Under the pieces are notes generated by a model. The model did not search any database and was not told the origin of the DNA. It worked only from the letters and a program-made list of their open reading frames with translations. Positions 6,857 through 7,252 of a stretch of DNA of 7,252 bases are shown piece after piece. This DNA comes from Wandonia sp964447015 (GTDB lineage: Bacteria; Bacteroidota; Bacteroidia; Flavobacteriales_D; Crocinitomicaceae). The stretch is taken from assembly GCA_964447015.1 (NCBI GenBank), contig CAYUQU010000127.1:1-7252 (forward strand). Direction: 5' to 3'. The position numbers and the translations under genes were made by a program. How positions within the stretch are numbered: the stretch's first letter is position 1; each line of letters opens with the position of its first letter.

Positions 6857-7252
6857 TTAACGGTTGAAAAATTCAATTTCTTTTTCTTTTGAAAATTTAC
6901 CCCCTGAGATATATGGACGTAAAATTCTTTTTAATTCTCTGACTTTTAGCGTTTGATTCGACCAGAAATAATGGTTAAAGAAAAGATGTCCAACCAGATT
7001 TGAACCATTATAAAAATCATACGAGTGTTCATTGCCGAAAAAAACGCTCTTTCTATACGTGTTTCTTGCAATACTGAAATCAGTTAATGGTATTACAAAT
7101 TCCTTAATTTCAGCGCTATAAATCTTTCTTGTTTTCACTATTATAAGCTCATCATCTATGGAAATATAGATGATGTGTTGCTTCTTTTTTCGCGCAAGAG
7201 ACATTATGCTCAATATGGTTCCGAGTATGACGAGACCGATAATTATTTCTAC
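6857..7252 (-). CDS. Unrecognised small protein with N-terminal membrane helix, 5'-truncated by the window edge
   Basis: I do not recognise this protein. The frame stays open to the window edge and 131-132 residues are visible, so the true start is probably outside. A TTG at 7213 or the ATG at 7204 could be read as a start, but the upstream in-frame codons encode IIIGLVILGTILSIMSL followed at once by ARKKK. That is a convincing transmembrane helix with positive charges on the cytoplasmic side, giving a short N-terminus outside and the rest inside. The remaining ~105 residues look like beta strands with aromatic residues (IIYISIDDELIIVKTRK, EFVIPLTDFSI, SVFFGNEHSYDFY, LVGHLFFNHYFW) followed by a helix (TLKVRELKRILRPYI) and a charged tail. 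Strands followed by one helix could be a small PH-like barrel; this is a guess from pattern alone. It precedes dapD in the same direction with a 98-bp gap, and dapD has its own -7 element, so a shared operon is unlikely. Confidence 0.75.
   Translation of the reverse strand, partial: VEIIIGLVILGTILSIMSLARKKKQHIIYISIDDELIIVKTRKIYSAEIKEFVIPLTDFSIARNTYRKSVFFGNEHSYDFYNGSNLVGHLFFNHYFWSNQTLKVRELKRILRPYISGGKFSKEKEIEFFNR

Overview
The window looks like chromosomal DNA of a Bacteroidota bacterium, probably a Flavobacteriales relative; I cannot fix the genus. Four things point there: a low-GC composition, a protein ending in a type IX secretion (T9SS) sorting domain, an OmpA-family protein with the TPR / beta-propeller / carboxypeptidase-regulatory-like / OmpA order known from the T9SS component PorE, and two upstream sequences matching the Bacteroidota -7 promoter element TAnnTTTG with no Shine-Dalgarno sequences at the starts.

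Layout. The left part (1-3992) is read rightward. It holds the 3' three quarters of lon (ATP-dependent protease, cut by the window edge), then an 87-bp gap, then a complete OmpA-family cell-envelope protein. The rest is read leftward and meets the OmpA-family gene tail to tail with 9 bp between stop codons. In the order they are transcribed, from the right edge, these are: an unrecognised small protein with an N-terminal membrane helix whose start lies outside the window; dapD (lysine/diaminopimelate synthesis) with its own -7 element; a short-chain dehydrogenase 4 bp behind dapD, almost certainly in the same operon; and a secreted T9SS cargo protein with its own good promoter match.

How the genes relate. 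Lon and DapD are housekeeping enzymes with no evident link to each other. DapD makes a precursor of meso-diaminopimelate, the peptidoglycan residue that OmpA_C domains such as the one at 3642-3989 usually bind. The OmpA-family protein may belong to the T9SS envelope machinery, and its convergent neighbour is a T9SS substrate. These are family-level links, not evidence of a single system.

The most notable unexplained structure is non-coding. Between the dehydrogenase and the T9SS cargo gene, three identical copies of the 9-mer TTGTTGATT lie exactly 21 bp apart, with a decayed fourth copy in register. They sit upstream of a TTTG-17-TAnnTTTG promoter whose spacer is largely filled by a perfect 12-bp palindrome. 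This suggests a regulated promoter, possibly controlled by a LytTR-type regulator. I see no tRNA, rRNA, insertion sequence, CRISPR array or confident intrinsic terminator, and no gene-free stretch longer than 300 bases.
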